DNA of 64,000 nucleotides from Pseudomonas sp. B6002 (GCF_013385985.1 NZ_JACAOY010000005.1:83084-147083); one strand, 5' to 3'; shown: positions 19,793 through 30,045, numbered from the stretch's first letter. A program made the numbers and translations. Notes: a model not told the origin generated them from the sequence alone.

Positions 19793-22483
19793 TCAGCGCT
19801 TTTCCTGTTTGTGGGGCAACGGCGCAAACAACGCTTCAATATCCTCGTTGCCCAGCTGCCAATCCCCGGTCGTACGCCCGTCCAGTACTCCTGCCGCCAG
19901 ATCGGATTTCTCCTTCTGCAGGTGCTGGATTTTCTCCTCCACCGTACCCCGGGCAATCATCTTGTAGACGAACACCGGCTTCTCCTGGCCAATGCGATAC
20001 GCCCGATCAGTCGCCTGGTTTTCCGTGGCGGGGTTCCACCAGGGGTCGTAGTGGATCACCGTGTCGGCTTCGGTCAGGTTCAAGCCCACGCCGCCGGCCT
20101 TCAGGCTGATCAGAAAAATCTGCAGCTTGCCGCTCTGGAAGTCCTTCACCGGCGTGCGACGATCCCGGGTCTGGCCCGTCAGGAGTGCGTAGGCCACGCC
20201 ACGTTTTTTCAGCTCGGCTTCGATCAGGCTCAGCATTGAGGTGAACTGGGAAAACAGCAGGATTCGCCGACCTTCCGCAAACAACTCCTCAAGCATTTCC
20301 ATCAAGCTGTCGAGCTTGCCCGAGCTGCTGCCACGGGCGGGCAGGGTGGTATCGTTGACCAGCCGCAAGTCGCAGCACACCTGACGCAGCTTCAGCAGCG
20401 CCTCAAGAATGATGATCTGGCTGCGTGCCACGCCCTTGCGGGTGATCTCGTCGCGCACCTTCTTGTCCATGGCCAGGCGCATGGTTTCGTACACATCACG
20501 TTGGGCTTCGTTGAGGTCGACCCAATGGATGATTTCGGTCTTGGGCGGCAGCTCGGTGGCCACTTGTTCCTTGGTGCGGCGCAACAGGAACGGCTTGATC
20601 CGACCGTTCAGGTGCTGCAATCGCACATCACTGGCGCGTTTTTCAATCGGCACACGGTAATCGCGGTTGAAGCTTTTCACGTCGCCCAGCCAGCCGGGCA
20701 GCAGGAAGTGAAACAGCGACCACAACTCACCCAGGTGGTTTTCCAGCGGTGTACCACTGAGGCACAAACGCTGCCGCGCATTCAGCTCACGCGCCGCCTG
20801 GGCTGCCTTACTCGACGGGTTCTTGATGTACTGGGCCTCATCAAGGATCAGCACGTGCAAGGGCAGGGCAGCGAGCTGTTCGATGTCCTTGGGCAGCAGC
20901 GCGTAGGTGGTCAACAGCAGGTCGTAATCCTGCAGGTTGGCGAAATGTTTCTTACGCCCGGCGCCATACAACGCCAGCACCTTGAGTTGCGGGGTGAAGT
21001 GCGCTGCTTCGTCGAGCCAATTGGGAATCAGGCTGGTAGGCATCACCACCATGCAAGGACGGTCGAGGCGCCCAGTGGCTTTCTCCGTGAGAATATGCGC
21101 CAGGGTCTGCAGGGTTTTACCCAAGCCCATGTCGTCTGCGAGAATCCCGCCAACGTCCAACTGGCGCAGTGACTGCATCCAGCTCAAGCCTTCCAGCTGG
21201 TAGGGGCGCAAGGTGGCGTTCAAGCCTTCGGGCGCCACGCAGGTGAAGTCCCTGATATCCCGCAGGCGCTGGGCAAAGTTGCGGATCTTCTCGCCGCCTT
21301 CCCATTGCAGGGGCAGGTCTTCCAGCGGGTTCAACCGGATCGCGTCGGCCTTGGCCAGTCGCAAAGCCGTCGTACCCGATTCCTGCAGGTAAAACTCGCC
21401 GAGGGTGGCCAGCACCGGTTTCAGGCGGCCATAGGGCAACGCGACCTGTATCGGGCCGTGACCATTTGGCAGGCCCGGGATGTTCACCAGGATCAGCTCG
21501 TCATCGCGGCGTCGCGCCAGTTTCTCCGGGTTGAGGATCTCGGTGTGGGAGCGCATCAGGTTCAGCAGGATCGGCAACAGGCTCAGCCGCTCGCCGTTGA
21601 CGATGATCCCCAGTTCCAGGTCGAACCAGTCGCGCTCCGGCCCGTCATCGACCGTGGCGTACCAGTCATCGACGGCGCTCAGGTCGAAACCGAAGTCCTC
21701 ATCGATCTGCAGCTCCCAACCTTCGGCGCGTAAACCCGGCGAGGCGTTGAGCGTGAAGTTCAGCCAGGCACTGTCATTGACCATCTCGAACAGCTCGCCT
21801 GCGCTTTCCGGCAGGGCTTTGCTCTGGCGCGTAGCGATCTTGAACCCCAGCAGGCGCAGCTGTTCGCGATAGGGTTGTTCCAGTTCGGGATGGCGCTTGA
21901 TGCGCAGGCTCTGGGTTTCCTGGCGCACGATGATGTCGGCATTTTTCTGCCCGCTGACATAGTTGCCCAGGTAGTTGAAGGACAGCGCCGCTCGGTGCTG
22001 GATATAGCGCTGCATCTTGCCGTTGCGCGGCTCAAACGCGCTGAACTCCACGCTGGCCATCCACAGGCGCGGCACGGGGAGCACATCTTCCATCACCACT
22101 TGTGGCAATACCACGCGGTTATCCAGCACCGCCTGGAGTTTCTCCAGCAGCTCGGCATCCTGGGCGGCGGCTGGATAGGCCAGGGTTTCCTGGACCTTGA
22201 GCAGCACCGCGGCGATGTGTTTGCAGTTGGTGTGCACCGGGCAGGTACAGCGGCTGTCCACCAGAATCAAGGTGCCCTTGGCCGACTCGCGCAGTGAGAT
22301 GGTCTGCCGATACACGTTGCCACCCGAGCCTTCGCAGCTGGCGACGATGGTGCTGTCACCGGACTCGACGATGCGCACCCGGTTTTCCAGGGCATAGCGC
22401 CGGCCACGCTCAAGGCTTTGCTCTTTAAAGCGATTGGCCCACGAAGGGGCCAGGGGTTTGGTCAAGGACGACGTCAGGGGCAT
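19793..22483 (-). CDS. SNF2-family helicase with N-terminal SWIM zinc finger
   Basis: 896 residues. The N-terminal SWIM motif CTCPVHTNCKH (residues ~98-108) probably binds zinc. A middle DUF-type region precedes the SNF2 core: motif I DDMGLGKTLQTL, motif II DEAQ in LILDEAQYIKN, motif III LSGTPLEN, and the helicase C domain with ALLTGQTRDR and DPWWNPATENQATDRAYRIGQ. It is likely a DNA translocase remodelling protein-DNA complexes. Its start lies 9 bases after the csiV stop, so it is third in the mfd-csiV-helicase unit. Confidence 0.88.
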   Translation of the reverse strand: MPLTSSLTKPLAPSWANRFKEQSLERGRRYALENRVRIVESGDSTIVASCEGSGGNVYRQTISLRESAKGTLILVDSRCTCPVHTNCKHIAAVLLKVQETLAYPAAAQDAELLEKLQAVLDNRVVLPQVVMEDVLPVPRLWMASVEFSAFEPRNGKMQRYIQHRAALSFNYLGNYVSGQKNADIIVRQETQSLRIKRHPELEQPYREQLRLLGFKIATRQSKALPESAGELFEMVNDSAWLNFTLNASPGLRAEGWELQIDEDFGFDLSAVDDWYATVDDGPERDWFDLELGIIVNGERLSLLPILLNLMRSHTEILNPEKLARRRDDELILVNIPGLPNGHGPIQVALPYGRLKPVLATLGEFYLQESGTTALRLAKADAIRLNPLEDLPLQWEGGEKIRNFAQRLRDIRDFTCVAPEGLNATLRPYQLEGLSWMQSLRQLDVGGILADDMGLGKTLQTLAHILTEKATGRLDRPCMVVMPTSLIPNWLDEAAHFTPQLKVLALYGAGRKKHFANLQDYDLLLTTYALLPKDIEQLAALPLHVLILDEAQYIKNPSSKAAQAARELNARQRLCLSGTPLENHLGELWSLFHFLLPGWLGDVKSFNRDYRVPIEKRASDVRLQHLNGRIKPFLLRRTKEQVATELPPKTEIIHWVDLNEAQRDVYETMRLAMDKKVRDEITRKGVARSQIIILEALLKLRQVCCDLRLVNDTTLPARGSSSGKLDSLMEMLEELFAEGRRILLFSQFTSMLSLIEAELKKRGVAYALLTGQTRDRRTPVKDFQSGKLQIFLISLKAGGVGLNLTEADTVIHYDPWWNPATENQATDRAYRIGQEKPVFVYKMIARGTVEEKIQHLQKEKSDLAAGVLDGRTTGDWQLGNEDIEALFAPLPHKQEKR

Positions 22484-22492
22484 GGTGCTGGA

Positions 22493-23062
22493 TCAGTCCT
22501 GGATGTCGGGCGGTGGTGCGCTGGGCGGTTTGGCGGTGAGCGAAGTGATCTTGATCAGCAGCGCCAGGTGGCCGCCGTCCAGGTAATTGAGTTGGTTGTT
22601 CTTGGTACGCACGTCTTTCTGGCTCAGGTGTTCGCTGGCGACCACGCTGCCGTTGCTGTCGAACTGGTTGATCCAGAAGTCGGCATCAATATCGGTAAAG
22701 CGGCCCAGTTGCAGGCTCAACACCCCTTCGAGCGGGAACTGGCCGAACTGCTCCGTGCCGTCGGTGATCGCGACCTTCACCGGCTGGTCGCCCAGGTTCT
22801 GTTCCCAGGCCTTGTGCGCCAGCACGGTATAGCTGTTGTCGGCACTGAGCTTGTCGACAATGTTGTTCAGGCGCGGCGGGCTCATTTTATCGGTGCCCAG
22901 GCGCGCTGCACCGGCATCCCAGTTTTCCGGCGCGGCACGGCTGTTGATCACCGGCTCTGCGTTCTGGCGCACCAGGATCATTTCCACCTGGTACGGGCTG
23001 TCGGCAAAGGCCGCCGGCGCCACGACCACCAACAACAGGCTCAACATGCGGAACAGGCGCAT
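22493..23062 (-). CDS. CsiV-family periplasmic protein
   Basis: 189 residues. A Sec signal peptide (MRLFRMLSLLLVVVAPAAFA, cleavage after AFA) is followed by a domain beginning YQVEMILVRQN, typical of the CsiV family (named after CsiV of Shewanella or Vibrio, linked to envelope and c-type regulation). A TTG further upstream is less likely; the ATG at 23062 has AAGGA before it. It starts 11 bases after mfd and ends just before the helicase gene. The function in Pseudomonas is unknown. Confidence 0.75.
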   Translation of the reverse strand: MRLFRMLSLLLVVVAPAAFADSPYQVEMILVRQNAEPVINSRAAPENWDAGAARLGTDKMSPPRLNNIVDKLSADNSYTVLAHKAWEQNLGDQPVKVAITDGTEQFGQFPLEGVLSLQLGRFTDIDADFWINQFDSNGSVVASEHLSQKDVRTKNNQLNYLDGGHLALLIKITSLTAKPPSAPPPDIQD

Positions 23063-23073
23063 TGGGGCGTCCT

Positions 23074-26000
23074 TCAAGCAGATTTCGGGATGAGGCGCTC
23101 GAACAGCGCCTCCAATGTATTAAAGCGTTCTTCGGCGCGTTCCATCGGCACCATGAACTTGAACAGCGTAGCCCCTTCGAACTTGTAGCGGTTGGGCTGG
23201 CCCTGGATCAGCTTGATCAGCACCAGTGGGTCCACCGGTGTCTGCGCTTCGAATTCGATGCGCCCGCCTTGCGGCCCGGCGTCGACTTTCTTGATGCCAA
23301 GCTGCTCGGCCTGCAATTTGAGCAGGGTCAGGCGCACCAGGTTCTTGGTCGGTTCCGGCAACAGGCCGAAACGGTCGATCATTTCCACCTGCAGGTCCTT
23401 GAGGCCTTCTTCGTCGGTGGCCGAGGCGATGCGCTTGTACAGGATCAACCGCGCATGCACGTCCGGCAGGTAGTCTTCAGGGATCAGCGCGGGCAGGCGC
23501 AGGTTGATTTCCGGACCGCCACCCAGCGGTTGATCGAGGTTCGGTTGCTCGCCCTTGCGGATGGCTTTCACCGCGCGCTCAAGCATTTCCATATAAAGGG
23601 TGAACCCCACCGCCTGGATCTGCCCGCTCTGGCCGTCGCCCAGCAGTTCGCCGGCACCCCGGATCTCCAGGTCGTTGGTGGCCAGCACAAAGCCGGCGCC
23701 CAGGTCCTGGGTGTTGGCGATGGCTTCCAGGCGTTTCTCGGCGTCGCCGGTGATCTGTTGGCGCGGCGGCGTCAGCAGGTAGGCGTAGGCCTGGTGGTGA
23801 CTGCGCCCGACGCGGCCACGCAGCTGATGAAGTTGTGCCAGGCCGAACTTGTCGGCGCGCTCGATGATGATGGTGTTGGCGCTCGGCACGTCGATGCCGG
23901 TCTCGATGATGGTCGAGGCGATCAGCACGTTGAAGCGCTTGTGGTAGAAGTCGCTCATCACCTGCTCGAGTTCGCGCTCGCGCATCTGCCCGTGGCCAAT
24001 GGCGATACGCGCCTCCGGCACCAGCTCAGCAAGGTCGGCGGCGCATTTCTCGATGGTCTTCACGTCGTTGTGCAGGTAATACACCTGGCCGCCGCGCAGC
24101 AATTCGCGCAGCAGCGCTTCCTTGACCGTGCTCTTGTTCTGCTCCATCACAAAGGTGCGCACCGAGAGACGTCGCGCGGGCGGCGTGGCGATGATCGACA
24201 GGTCGCGCATGCCCGACACTGCCATGTTCAGCGTGCGCGGAATCGGCGTAGCGGTGAGGGTCAGGATGTCGACTTCGCTGCGCAGGGCCTTGAGCTGTTC
24301 CTTCTGGCGCACGCCAAAACGGTGCTCTTCGTCGATGATCACCAGGCCCAGGTTCTTGATCTTCACATCATCGGACAGCAGCTTGTGCGTGCCGATCACG
24401 ATGTCGATCTTGCCTTCGGCCAAATCAGCGACGGCAGCATTCACTTCCTTGGCCGACTTGAAGCGGCTCATCACCTCCACGGTCACCGGCCAGTCGGCAA
24501 AGCGGTCGCGGAAACTGTTGTAGTGCTGCTGGGCGAGCAGGGTGGTGGGCACCAGGATCGCCACCTGCTTGCCACCGTGTACCGCAATGAAGGCCGCGCG
24601 CATGGCCACTTCGGTCTTCCCGAAGCCCACGTCGCCGCACACCAGGCGGTCCATCGGCTTGGGCGCGAGCATGTCGGCGCGCACCGCTTCAATGGTGGTT
24701 TGCTGGTCCGGGGTTTCTTCGAAGGCAAACCCTGCGCTGAAGGTGGCGTAGTCGGCCTTCGGGTCGGCGAACGCATAACCTTCGCGGGCGGCGCGGCGTG
24801 CGTAGATGTCGAGCAGTTCGGCGGCCACATCGCGCACCTGTTCGGCGGCCTTGCGCTTGGCTTTCTGCCAGGTCTCGGAGCCCAGGCGGTGCAACGGCGC
24901 CAGCGCGTCGTCGCTGCCGGTGTAGCGCGCAATCAAATGCAGGTTGGCCACCGGCACATAGAGCTTGGCGCCCTCGGCGTATTCCATGGTGAGGAATTCG
25001 GCGGCCTGGTTGTCGATCTCCAGGGTCTGCAGGCCCAGGTAGCGGCCCACGCCGTGGTCGATGTGCACCACCGGCGCGCCTTCGCGCAGCTCGGTGAGGT
25101 TCTTGATCACCGCGTCGTTGTTGGCGTCGGCGCGTTTTTCGCGGCGACGTCGCTGCATCACGCGCTGGCCGAACAACGGGCTCTCGGCGATCAAGGCCAG
25201 GGCCGGGTCGTCCAGCAGCAAGCCTTCATCCAGCGGCGCGATGGTGATCGCCAGGCGGTCTTTGCTTTTTACAAAGTCGGGCCAGCTGTCGACGGTTTTC
25301 GGCCGCAGCTTCAGGCGTTCGAGCAATTCCAGCAGCACTTCGCGGCGGCCGGCGGATTCGGCGGTGAACAGCACGCGGCCAGGGAAGTCACCGAGGAAAT
25401 TGGACAGCGCTTCCAGCGGCTGGTTGGCCTTGGCCTGGATGGCCAGGTCCGGCAGCGTTTGCGCGGGGAAGCGCTCGCGGCCGGCGCCACTTTCCACGTC
25501 CTGCTGACTGGCGACCACGCGCGGCCAGCTTTTCAGGCGGGCGAAGCAGTCTTCTACCGGTAGGAACAGCTCGGCCGGCGGCAATAAAGGGCGGGACGGA
25601 TCGACACGGCGCTCTTCATAGCGGTTGCGCACGTCGTTCCAGAAGTTTTCCGCCGCCTGTTCGATGCCCGGCAGCGAGAACACCTGGGTGTCCTGGGGCA
25701 GGTAATCGAAGAGGGTGGAGGTTTCGTCGAAGAACAGCGGCAAGTAGTACTCGATACCGGCTGGTGTAATCCCGCTGCTTAAATCCTGGAAGATCGGGCA
25801 GCGACGGAAGTCCACGTCGAAACGTTCACGAAAGCGCGCCTTGAAGCGGGTGACCGCGTCTTTTTGCAGCGGGAATTCCCGCGCCGGCAGCAGCTTGACC
25901 GACTCCACCTTGTCGATGGAGCGTTGGTTCTCGGGGTCGAAGGTGCGCAGGGTCTCGATTTCGTCATCGAACAGGTCGATGCGGTAGGGCAGTTTGCTGC

Positions 26001-26523
26001 CCATCGGGAACAGGTCGATCAGCGCCCCACGCACGGCGAACTCACCGTGTTCGTACACCGTGTCGACGCAGCGGTAACCACTGGCTTCCAGGCGCGTGCG
26101 CATCTGCTCGACGTCCAGCTTCTGGCCGACGTCCAGCACCAGGCTGCTGCCCAGCAGGAACTTGGTCGGCGCCAGGCGGTGAAGCGCGGTGGTGATCGGC
26201 ACCACCAGCACGCCGTGGGCCAGTTCCGGCAGGCGGTACAGGCTGGCGATGCGCTGGGAAATGATGTCCTGGTGCGGCGAGAACAGATCGTAGGGCAGGG
26301 TTTCCCAGTCGGGGAAATGCAGCACCGGCAAATCGGGGGCGAAGAAGCTCAGCTCCTGCTCCAGCCGTTCGGCGCTTTGGCTGTCGGCGGTGAGCAGCAG
26401 GGTAAAGCGCTTGGCTGCGCTGGCAGCCTCGGCAATGGCCAGGCTCAGGGCGGCACCGGGCAGGTTGCCCCAGTGCTGTTTGCCTGCCGCAGCAGGGAGA
26501 AGCGGTAGACGCAGGACGGGCAC
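23074..26523 (-). CDS. mfd: Transcription-repair coupling factor Mfd
   Basis: 1149 residues with a GTG start. Order: UvrB-like UvrA-binding region (1-~340), RNA polymerase-interaction domain (~480-550, PVVHIDHGVGRYLGLQTLE), RecA-like translocase domains with Walker A CGDVGFGKTEVAMRAAF and DEEHRFGV, the TRG motif region, and the C-terminal D7 domain. It displaces stalled RNA polymerase and recruits UvrAB. It is first gene of a minus-strand unit with csiV and a SNF2 helicase and divergent from gap. Confidence 0.97.
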   Translation of the reverse strand: MPVLRLPLLPAAAGKQHWGNLPGAALSLAIAEAASAAKRFTLLLTADSQSAERLEQELSFFAPDLPVLHFPDWETLPYDLFSPHQDIISQRIASLYRLPELAHGVLVVPITTALHRLAPTKFLLGSSLVLDVGQKLDVEQMRTRLEASGYRCVDTVYEHGEFAVRGALIDLFPMGSKLPYRIDLFDDEIETLRTFDPENQRSIDKVESVKLLPAREFPLQKDAVTRFKARFRERFDVDFRRCPIFQDLSSGITPAGIEYYLPLFFDETSTLFDYLPQDTQVFSLPGIEQAAENFWNDVRNRYEERRVDPSRPLLPPAELFLPVEDCFARLKSWPRVVASQQDVESGAGRERFPAQTLPDLAIQAKANQPLEALSNFLGDFPGRVLFTAESAGRREVLLELLERLKLRPKTVDSWPDFVKSKDRLAITIAPLDEGLLLDDPALALIAESPLFGQRVMQRRRREKRADANNDAVIKNLTELREGAPVVHIDHGVGRYLGLQTLEIDNQAAEFLTMEYAEGAKLYVPVANLHLIARYTGSDDALAPLHRLGSETWQKAKRKAAEQVRDVAAELLDIYARRAAREGYAFADPKADYATFSAGFAFEETPDQQTTIEAVRADMLAPKPMDRLVCGDVGFGKTEVAMRAAFIAVHGGKQVAILVPTTLLAQQHYNSFRDRFADWPVTVEVMSRFKSAKEVNAAVADLAEGKIDIVIGTHKLLSDDVKIKNLGLVIIDEEHRFGVRQKEQLKALRSEVDILTLTATPIPRTLNMAVSGMRDLSIIATPPARRLSVRTFVMEQNKSTVKEALLRELLRGGQVYYLHNDVKTIEKCAADLAELVPEARIAIGHGQMRERELEQVMSDFYHKRFNVLIASTIIETGIDVPSANTIIIERADKFGLAQLHQLRGRVGRSHHQAYAYLLTPPRQQITGDAEKRLEAIANTQDLGAGFVLATNDLEIRGAGELLGDGQSGQIQAVGFTLYMEMLERAVKAIRKGEQPNLDQPLGGGPEINLRLPALIPEDYLPDVHARLILYKRIASATDEEGLKDLQVEMIDRFGLLPEPTKNLVRLTLLKLQAEQLGIKKVDAGPQGGRIEFEAQTPVDPLVLIKLIQGQPNRYKFEGATLFKFMVPMERAEERFNTLEALFERLIPKSA

Positions 26524-26878
26524 GGAAGGTTGAGCTCCAAGCGTTGCGACAAAGTCGGTAATTGTAACGGTCCGAGGCGCCGTCTGTCAGTTGCTGACTG
26601 AGCCTATTACGGTTTGTAGGAAATGTAGTGGCTAAGACAAACAATGCTGGGTTTTGACTCAATATGTAGTGTCAAAAAGCACGAGGTTTTCGGAGGGTTA
26701 CGGACAAGTCACGCTGGCAGCCAACTAGGTGGCCTTCTGGAGCCCGCGTATTTACTGGGCTGCAGAGGGGTGTCAATTTTTCGCAAGCACTTTTTGTTGC
26801 CTGTGGCGCATTGCTCCGAGGGCGACCGGGCGGCATAATGTAGCCCCTTTTTTCTGCCCCTACATGTGGAAGGTTCCC
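26524..26878. other. Divergent promoter region between mfd and gap
   Basis: 355 bases without a credible gene. It contains the inverted repeat TTTTGAC-N12-GTCAAAA at 26652-26677, a possible operator. The direct repeat TGTAG (26615, 26627) is noted but weak. Confidence 0.5.
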
Positions 26879-28327
26879 GTGACTCAGAAGCCCGACCAGT
26901 GTCTTGGTGAATGGATCGACCGTGAAGCGCTCGCTGAAGCGATGATTCCGCTTATCGGTCAGCTGTACCGCAATAACAATGTGGTGAGCTCGATCTATGG
27001 CCGCAGCCTGATCAACCAATCAGTCATCGCGATTCTCAAAGCCCACCGCTTTGCTCGCCATCGCTCCGCCGACGACAGCGAACTCTCCGTCCACGAAACA
27101 TTCCCCCTGCTCAAGGCCATGAGCGAGCTCAAGCTCGGCGCGGCTTCGGTAGACCTGGGCAAGCTGGCCTACAAGTTCCGCAAAGAAGGCGCCGGCCGTA
27201 CCGCCGAGCAGTTCGTGCGTGAAGAAATGGCTGACGTGGTTGGCCAGCAAAACGCCGCAGCCCGCAAAGGCACCGACGTGGTCCTCTACGGCTTCGGTCG
27301 TATCGGCCGTCTGCTGGCGCGCATCCTGATCGAAAAAACCGGTGGCGGCGACGGCCTGCGCCTGCGTGCCATCGTTGTGCGCAAAGGCGCCGAGAACGAC
27401 CTGACCAAACGCGCAAGCCTGCTGCGTCGCGATTCGGTACACGGCCCGTTCAACGGCACCATCGTCATTGACGAAGAAAACAACACCATCACCGCCAACG
27501 GTAACCTGATCCAGGTGATCTACGCGAAGAACCCGACTGAGGTGGACTACACCCAGTACGGCATCAAGGACGCCCTGCTGGTGGACAACACCGGCGTATG
27601 GCGTGATGCCGACGGCCTGGGCCAGCACCTGGCCTGTCCGGGTATCGACCGCGTTGTCCTGACCGCACCGGGCAAGGGCAAGCTGAAGAACATCGTTCAC
27701 GGCATCAACCATGGCGAAATCACCGCTGACGACAAGATCGTGTCCGCCGCTTCCTGCACCACCAACGCCATCGTGCCGGTGCTGAAAGCTGTGAATGACA
27801 AGTTCGGCATCGTTAACGGTCACGTTGAAACGGTCCACTCGTACACCAACGACCAGAACTTGATCGACAACTTCCACAAAGGCGATCGCCGTGGTCGTAG
27901 CGCCGCGCTGAACATGGTCATCACCGAGACCGGTGCTGCCACCGCTGCTGCCAAGGCCCTGCCTGAGCTGGCTGGCAAACTGACCGGTAACGCGATCCGT
28001 GTGCCGACGCCAAACGTGTCGATGGCCATTCTCAACCTGAACCTTGAGAAAGCCGCCACCCGTGAAGAGATGAACGATTACCTGCGCTACATGGCGCTGC
28101 ACTCCGATCTGCATAAGCAAATCGACTTCGTCAACTCGCAGGAAGTGGTGTCCACCGACTTCGTAGGCTCGCGCCACGCCGGTGTGGTGGACGCCGAGGC
28201 GACCATTACCCAGGACAACCGCGTTGTCCTGTACGTGTGGTACGACAACGAGTTCGGCTACAGCTGCCAGGTGGTTCGCGTGATGGAAGACATGGCCGGG
28301 GTCAACCCGCCGTCGTTCCCGCGCTAA
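26879..28327 (+). CDS. gap: Glyceraldehyde-3-phosphate dehydrogenase, long form
   Basis: 482 residues, start GTG (VTQKPDQCLGEW) with GGAAGG 6 bases upstream. The NAD-binding motif LYGFGRIGRLLARI starts only near residue 140, and the catalytic Cys (SAASCTTNAIVPV) is about residue 293 against ~150 in ordinary GAPDH, so there is a ~135-residue helical N-terminal extension. The C-terminal part has WYDNEFGYSCQVVRV. It is probably the gluconeogenic paralogue, which in pseudomonads lies next to mfd. Terminator at 28344. Confidence 0.88.
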   Translation: MTQKPDQCLGEWIDREALAEAMIPLIGQLYRNNNVVSSIYGRSLINQSVIAILKAHRFARHRSADDSELSVHETFPLLKAMSELKLGAASVDLGKLAYKFRKEGAGRTAEQFVREEMADVVGQQNAAARKGTDVVLYGFGRIGRLLARILIEKTGGGDGLRLRAIVVRKGAENDLTKRASLLRRDSVHGPFNGTIVIDEENNTITANGNLIQVIYAKNPTEVDYTQYGIKDALLVDNTGVWRDADGLGQHLACPGIDRVVLTAPGKGKLKNIVHGINHGEITADDKIVSAASCTTNAIVPVLKAVNDKFGIVNGHVETVHSYTNDQNLIDNFHKGDRRGRSAALNMVITETGAATAAAKALPELAGKLTGNAIRVPTPNVSMAILNLNLEKAATREEMNDYLRYMALHSDLHKQIDFVNSQEVVSTDFVGSRHAGVVDAEATITQDNRVVLYVWYDNEFGYSCQVVRVMEDMAGVNPPSFPR

Positions 28328-28343
28328 GCATCAGCGCTGAATG

Positions 28344-28373
28344 AAAAAGCCCCGACTGGTTCGGGGCTTTTTT
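28344..28373 (+). terminator. Terminator of gap
   Basis: The stem AAAAAGCCCCGA / TCGGGGCTTTTT ends in a T-run; the A-run also permits minus-strand use. Confidence 0.9.
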
Positions 28374-28407
28374 ATGCCTGTGGGATTTGTGTTGATTGGT
28401 AGGGCCT

Positions 28408-28483
28408 CATCGCCGGCAAGCCAGCTCCCACATTTGGATCTGTGAATACCTTCAAATGTGGGAGCTGGCTTGCCTGCGATGAC
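28408..28483. repeat. REPIN, mixed CGCCGGC / CGCAGGC cores
   Basis: ATCGCCGGCAAGCCAGCTCC at 28409 and the opposite unit AATGTGGGAGCTGGCTTGCC at 28455 form an inverted pair between two convergent genes. Confidence 0.88.
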
Positions 28484-28489
28484 GGCTCA

Positions 28490-29788
28490 TCAGGCGCCAC
28501 CTACCACCGAAGCCTGCGCGGTCCGCAGCTCATGCCGATTGCCTTTAAACAGCACCAGCGTCGCAATCAACCCCAACACCGCCGCGCCACTCAACCAAAT
28601 CCCCGGCGCCGCCTTGTTGTCCAGCACATGGATCAGGTAGGTACACGCCGCCGGCGTAAACCCACCAAAGGTCGCCGTCGCCAAGCTATAGGCAAGAGAG
28701 AACCCGGTGGTACGCACTTCCACCGGCATGATCTCGGTAAGCGCCACCACCATCGCGCCGTTGTACGAGCCGTACAGGAACGACAGCCACAACAGCACGA
28801 TCAGCAGGTGGCTGAAACTCGGGTTGACCACCAGCCACGACAGCGCTGGGTAAGCCGTAAGAATCGCCAGAATCGTCGCACCCAGCAGCAGGGGCTTACG
28901 CCCGATCTTGTCAGACACCGCCCCCATCACCGGCAACCAGATGAAGTTGGAGATGCCCACGCACACCGTCACCAGCAGCGCGTCGAAGTCCGACAGGTGC
29001 AACTCGGCCTTGCCGAAGGTCGGGGTGTAGGCGGTGATCAGGTAGAACGACACGGTGGTCATCACCACCAGCGCCATGCCCGCAATGACTACGCCGAAGT
29101 TCTGACCGATAGAGCGGACGATTTCCTGCAGGGTAGGGCGGTGCTTGCGCGCCTGGAATTCAGGGGTTTCTTCCAGGGAGCGGCGAATCACGAAGATCAC
29201 CGGCACGATCAGGCAGCCGATCAGGAACGGTACGCGCCAGCCCCAATCGCCCATTTGTTCGGGGCTGAGCCAGTGGTTCAGACCCACGCCCAGCAAACCG
29301 GCGAACACCACCGCGGCCTGTTGGCTGGCAGACTGCCAACTGACGAAGAAGCCTTTGCGGCCGGCCGTGGCGATTTCCGCCAGGTACACCGACACACCGC
29401 CCAGCTCGACGCCGGCCGAGAAGCCCTGCAGCAAGCGGCCGAACAGCACCAGCAGCGGTGCGGCGACGCCAAGGGTGGCGTAACCGGGCACGCAGGCGAT
29501 AAGGATGGTACCGGCGGCCATCAGGGCCAGGGTGATCACCAGGCCTTTCTTGCGGCCGTGACGGTCGATGTAGGCGCCGAGGAAGATGGCGCCGAGTGGG
29601 CGCATGAGGAAGCCGGCGCCGAAGGTCGCCAGGGACAGCATCAGGGAGGCAAAGGCGCTGTCGGTGGGAAAGAAGGTCTTGGCAATGGCCGTGGCGTAGA
29701 AGCCGTAGACCATGAAGTCGAACATTTCGAGGAAGTTACCGCTGACAACGCGAAAAATCGCTTTGCCTTTGCCCGTAGAAGTGGACAT
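28490..29788 (-). CDS. MFS transporter, citrate/tricarballylate type (MHS family)
   Basis: 432 residues with 12 predicted membrane helices. It closely resembles the CitA/TcuC group: [20 protein letters not shown] near the start, [13 protein letters not shown] as the MFS loop 2-3 signature, and [24 protein letters not shown]. Probably a proton symporter for citrate or a related tricarboxylate in the inner membrane. The ATG at 29788 is chosen; a GTG lies 9 bases upstream. It stands alone; no regulator or tcu/cit catabolic gene is adjacent, so the substrate is inferred from the family only. Confidence 0.82.
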   Translation of the reverse strand: MSTSTGKGKAIFRVVSGNFLEMFDFMVYGFYATAIAKTFFPTDSAFASLMLSLATFGAGFLMRPLGAIFLGAYIDRHGRKKGLVITLALMAAGTILIACVPGYATLGVAAPLLVLFGRLLQGFSAGVELGGVSVYLAEIATAGRKGFFVSWQSASQQAAVVFAGLLGVGLNHWLSPEQMGDWGWRVPFLIGCLIVPVIFVIRRSLEETPEFQARKHRPTLQEIVRSIGQNFGVVIAGMALVVMTTVSFYLITAYTPTFGKAELHLSDFDALLVTVCVGISNFIWLPVMGAVSDKIGRKPLLLGATILAILTAYPALSWLVVNPSFSHLLIVLLWLSFLYGSYNGAMVVALTEIMPVEVRTTGFSLAYSLATATFGGFTPAACTYLIHVLDNKAAPGIWLSGAAVLGLIATLVLFKGNRHELRTAQASVVGGA

Positions 29789-29930
29789 GTCATTCACTCA
29801 TCTTGGCTATCTTATTAGTGATTCCCTGGTCGCTGTTCGTCCTTGCGGTGTTTTGTAACCATATGTGTATTGGCCACTACCCGCAACAGAAACCGATAGC
29901 AAGCTGACTAAATGCCAATGATGAAAACCT

Positions 29931-30018
29931 TGTAGGAGCTGGCTTGCCAGCGATAGCGGTGTGTCGGTTAAAGAGTATCCGCCTGACGATCGCTATCGCT
30001 GGCAAGCCAGCTCCTACA
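29931..30018. repeat. REPIN, GTAGGAGCTGGCTTGCCAGC type
   Basis: TGTAGGAGCTGGCTTGCCAG and its inverse, ending CTCCTACA, form a near-perfect ~30-base-arm hairpin. Confidence 0.92.
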
Positions 30019-30045
30019 GAGGGTTGTGGTGGTTTTGGGAGGTGA

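Noticed and set aside
23062-25563. 833-residue plus-strand frame over mfd
   Set aside because: Antisense shadow of mfd; high G+C makes long opposite frames common.
26600-26640. HexR-like operator in the gap promoter
   Set aside because: TGTAG repeats are direct, not the inverted TGTA...TACA arrangement required.
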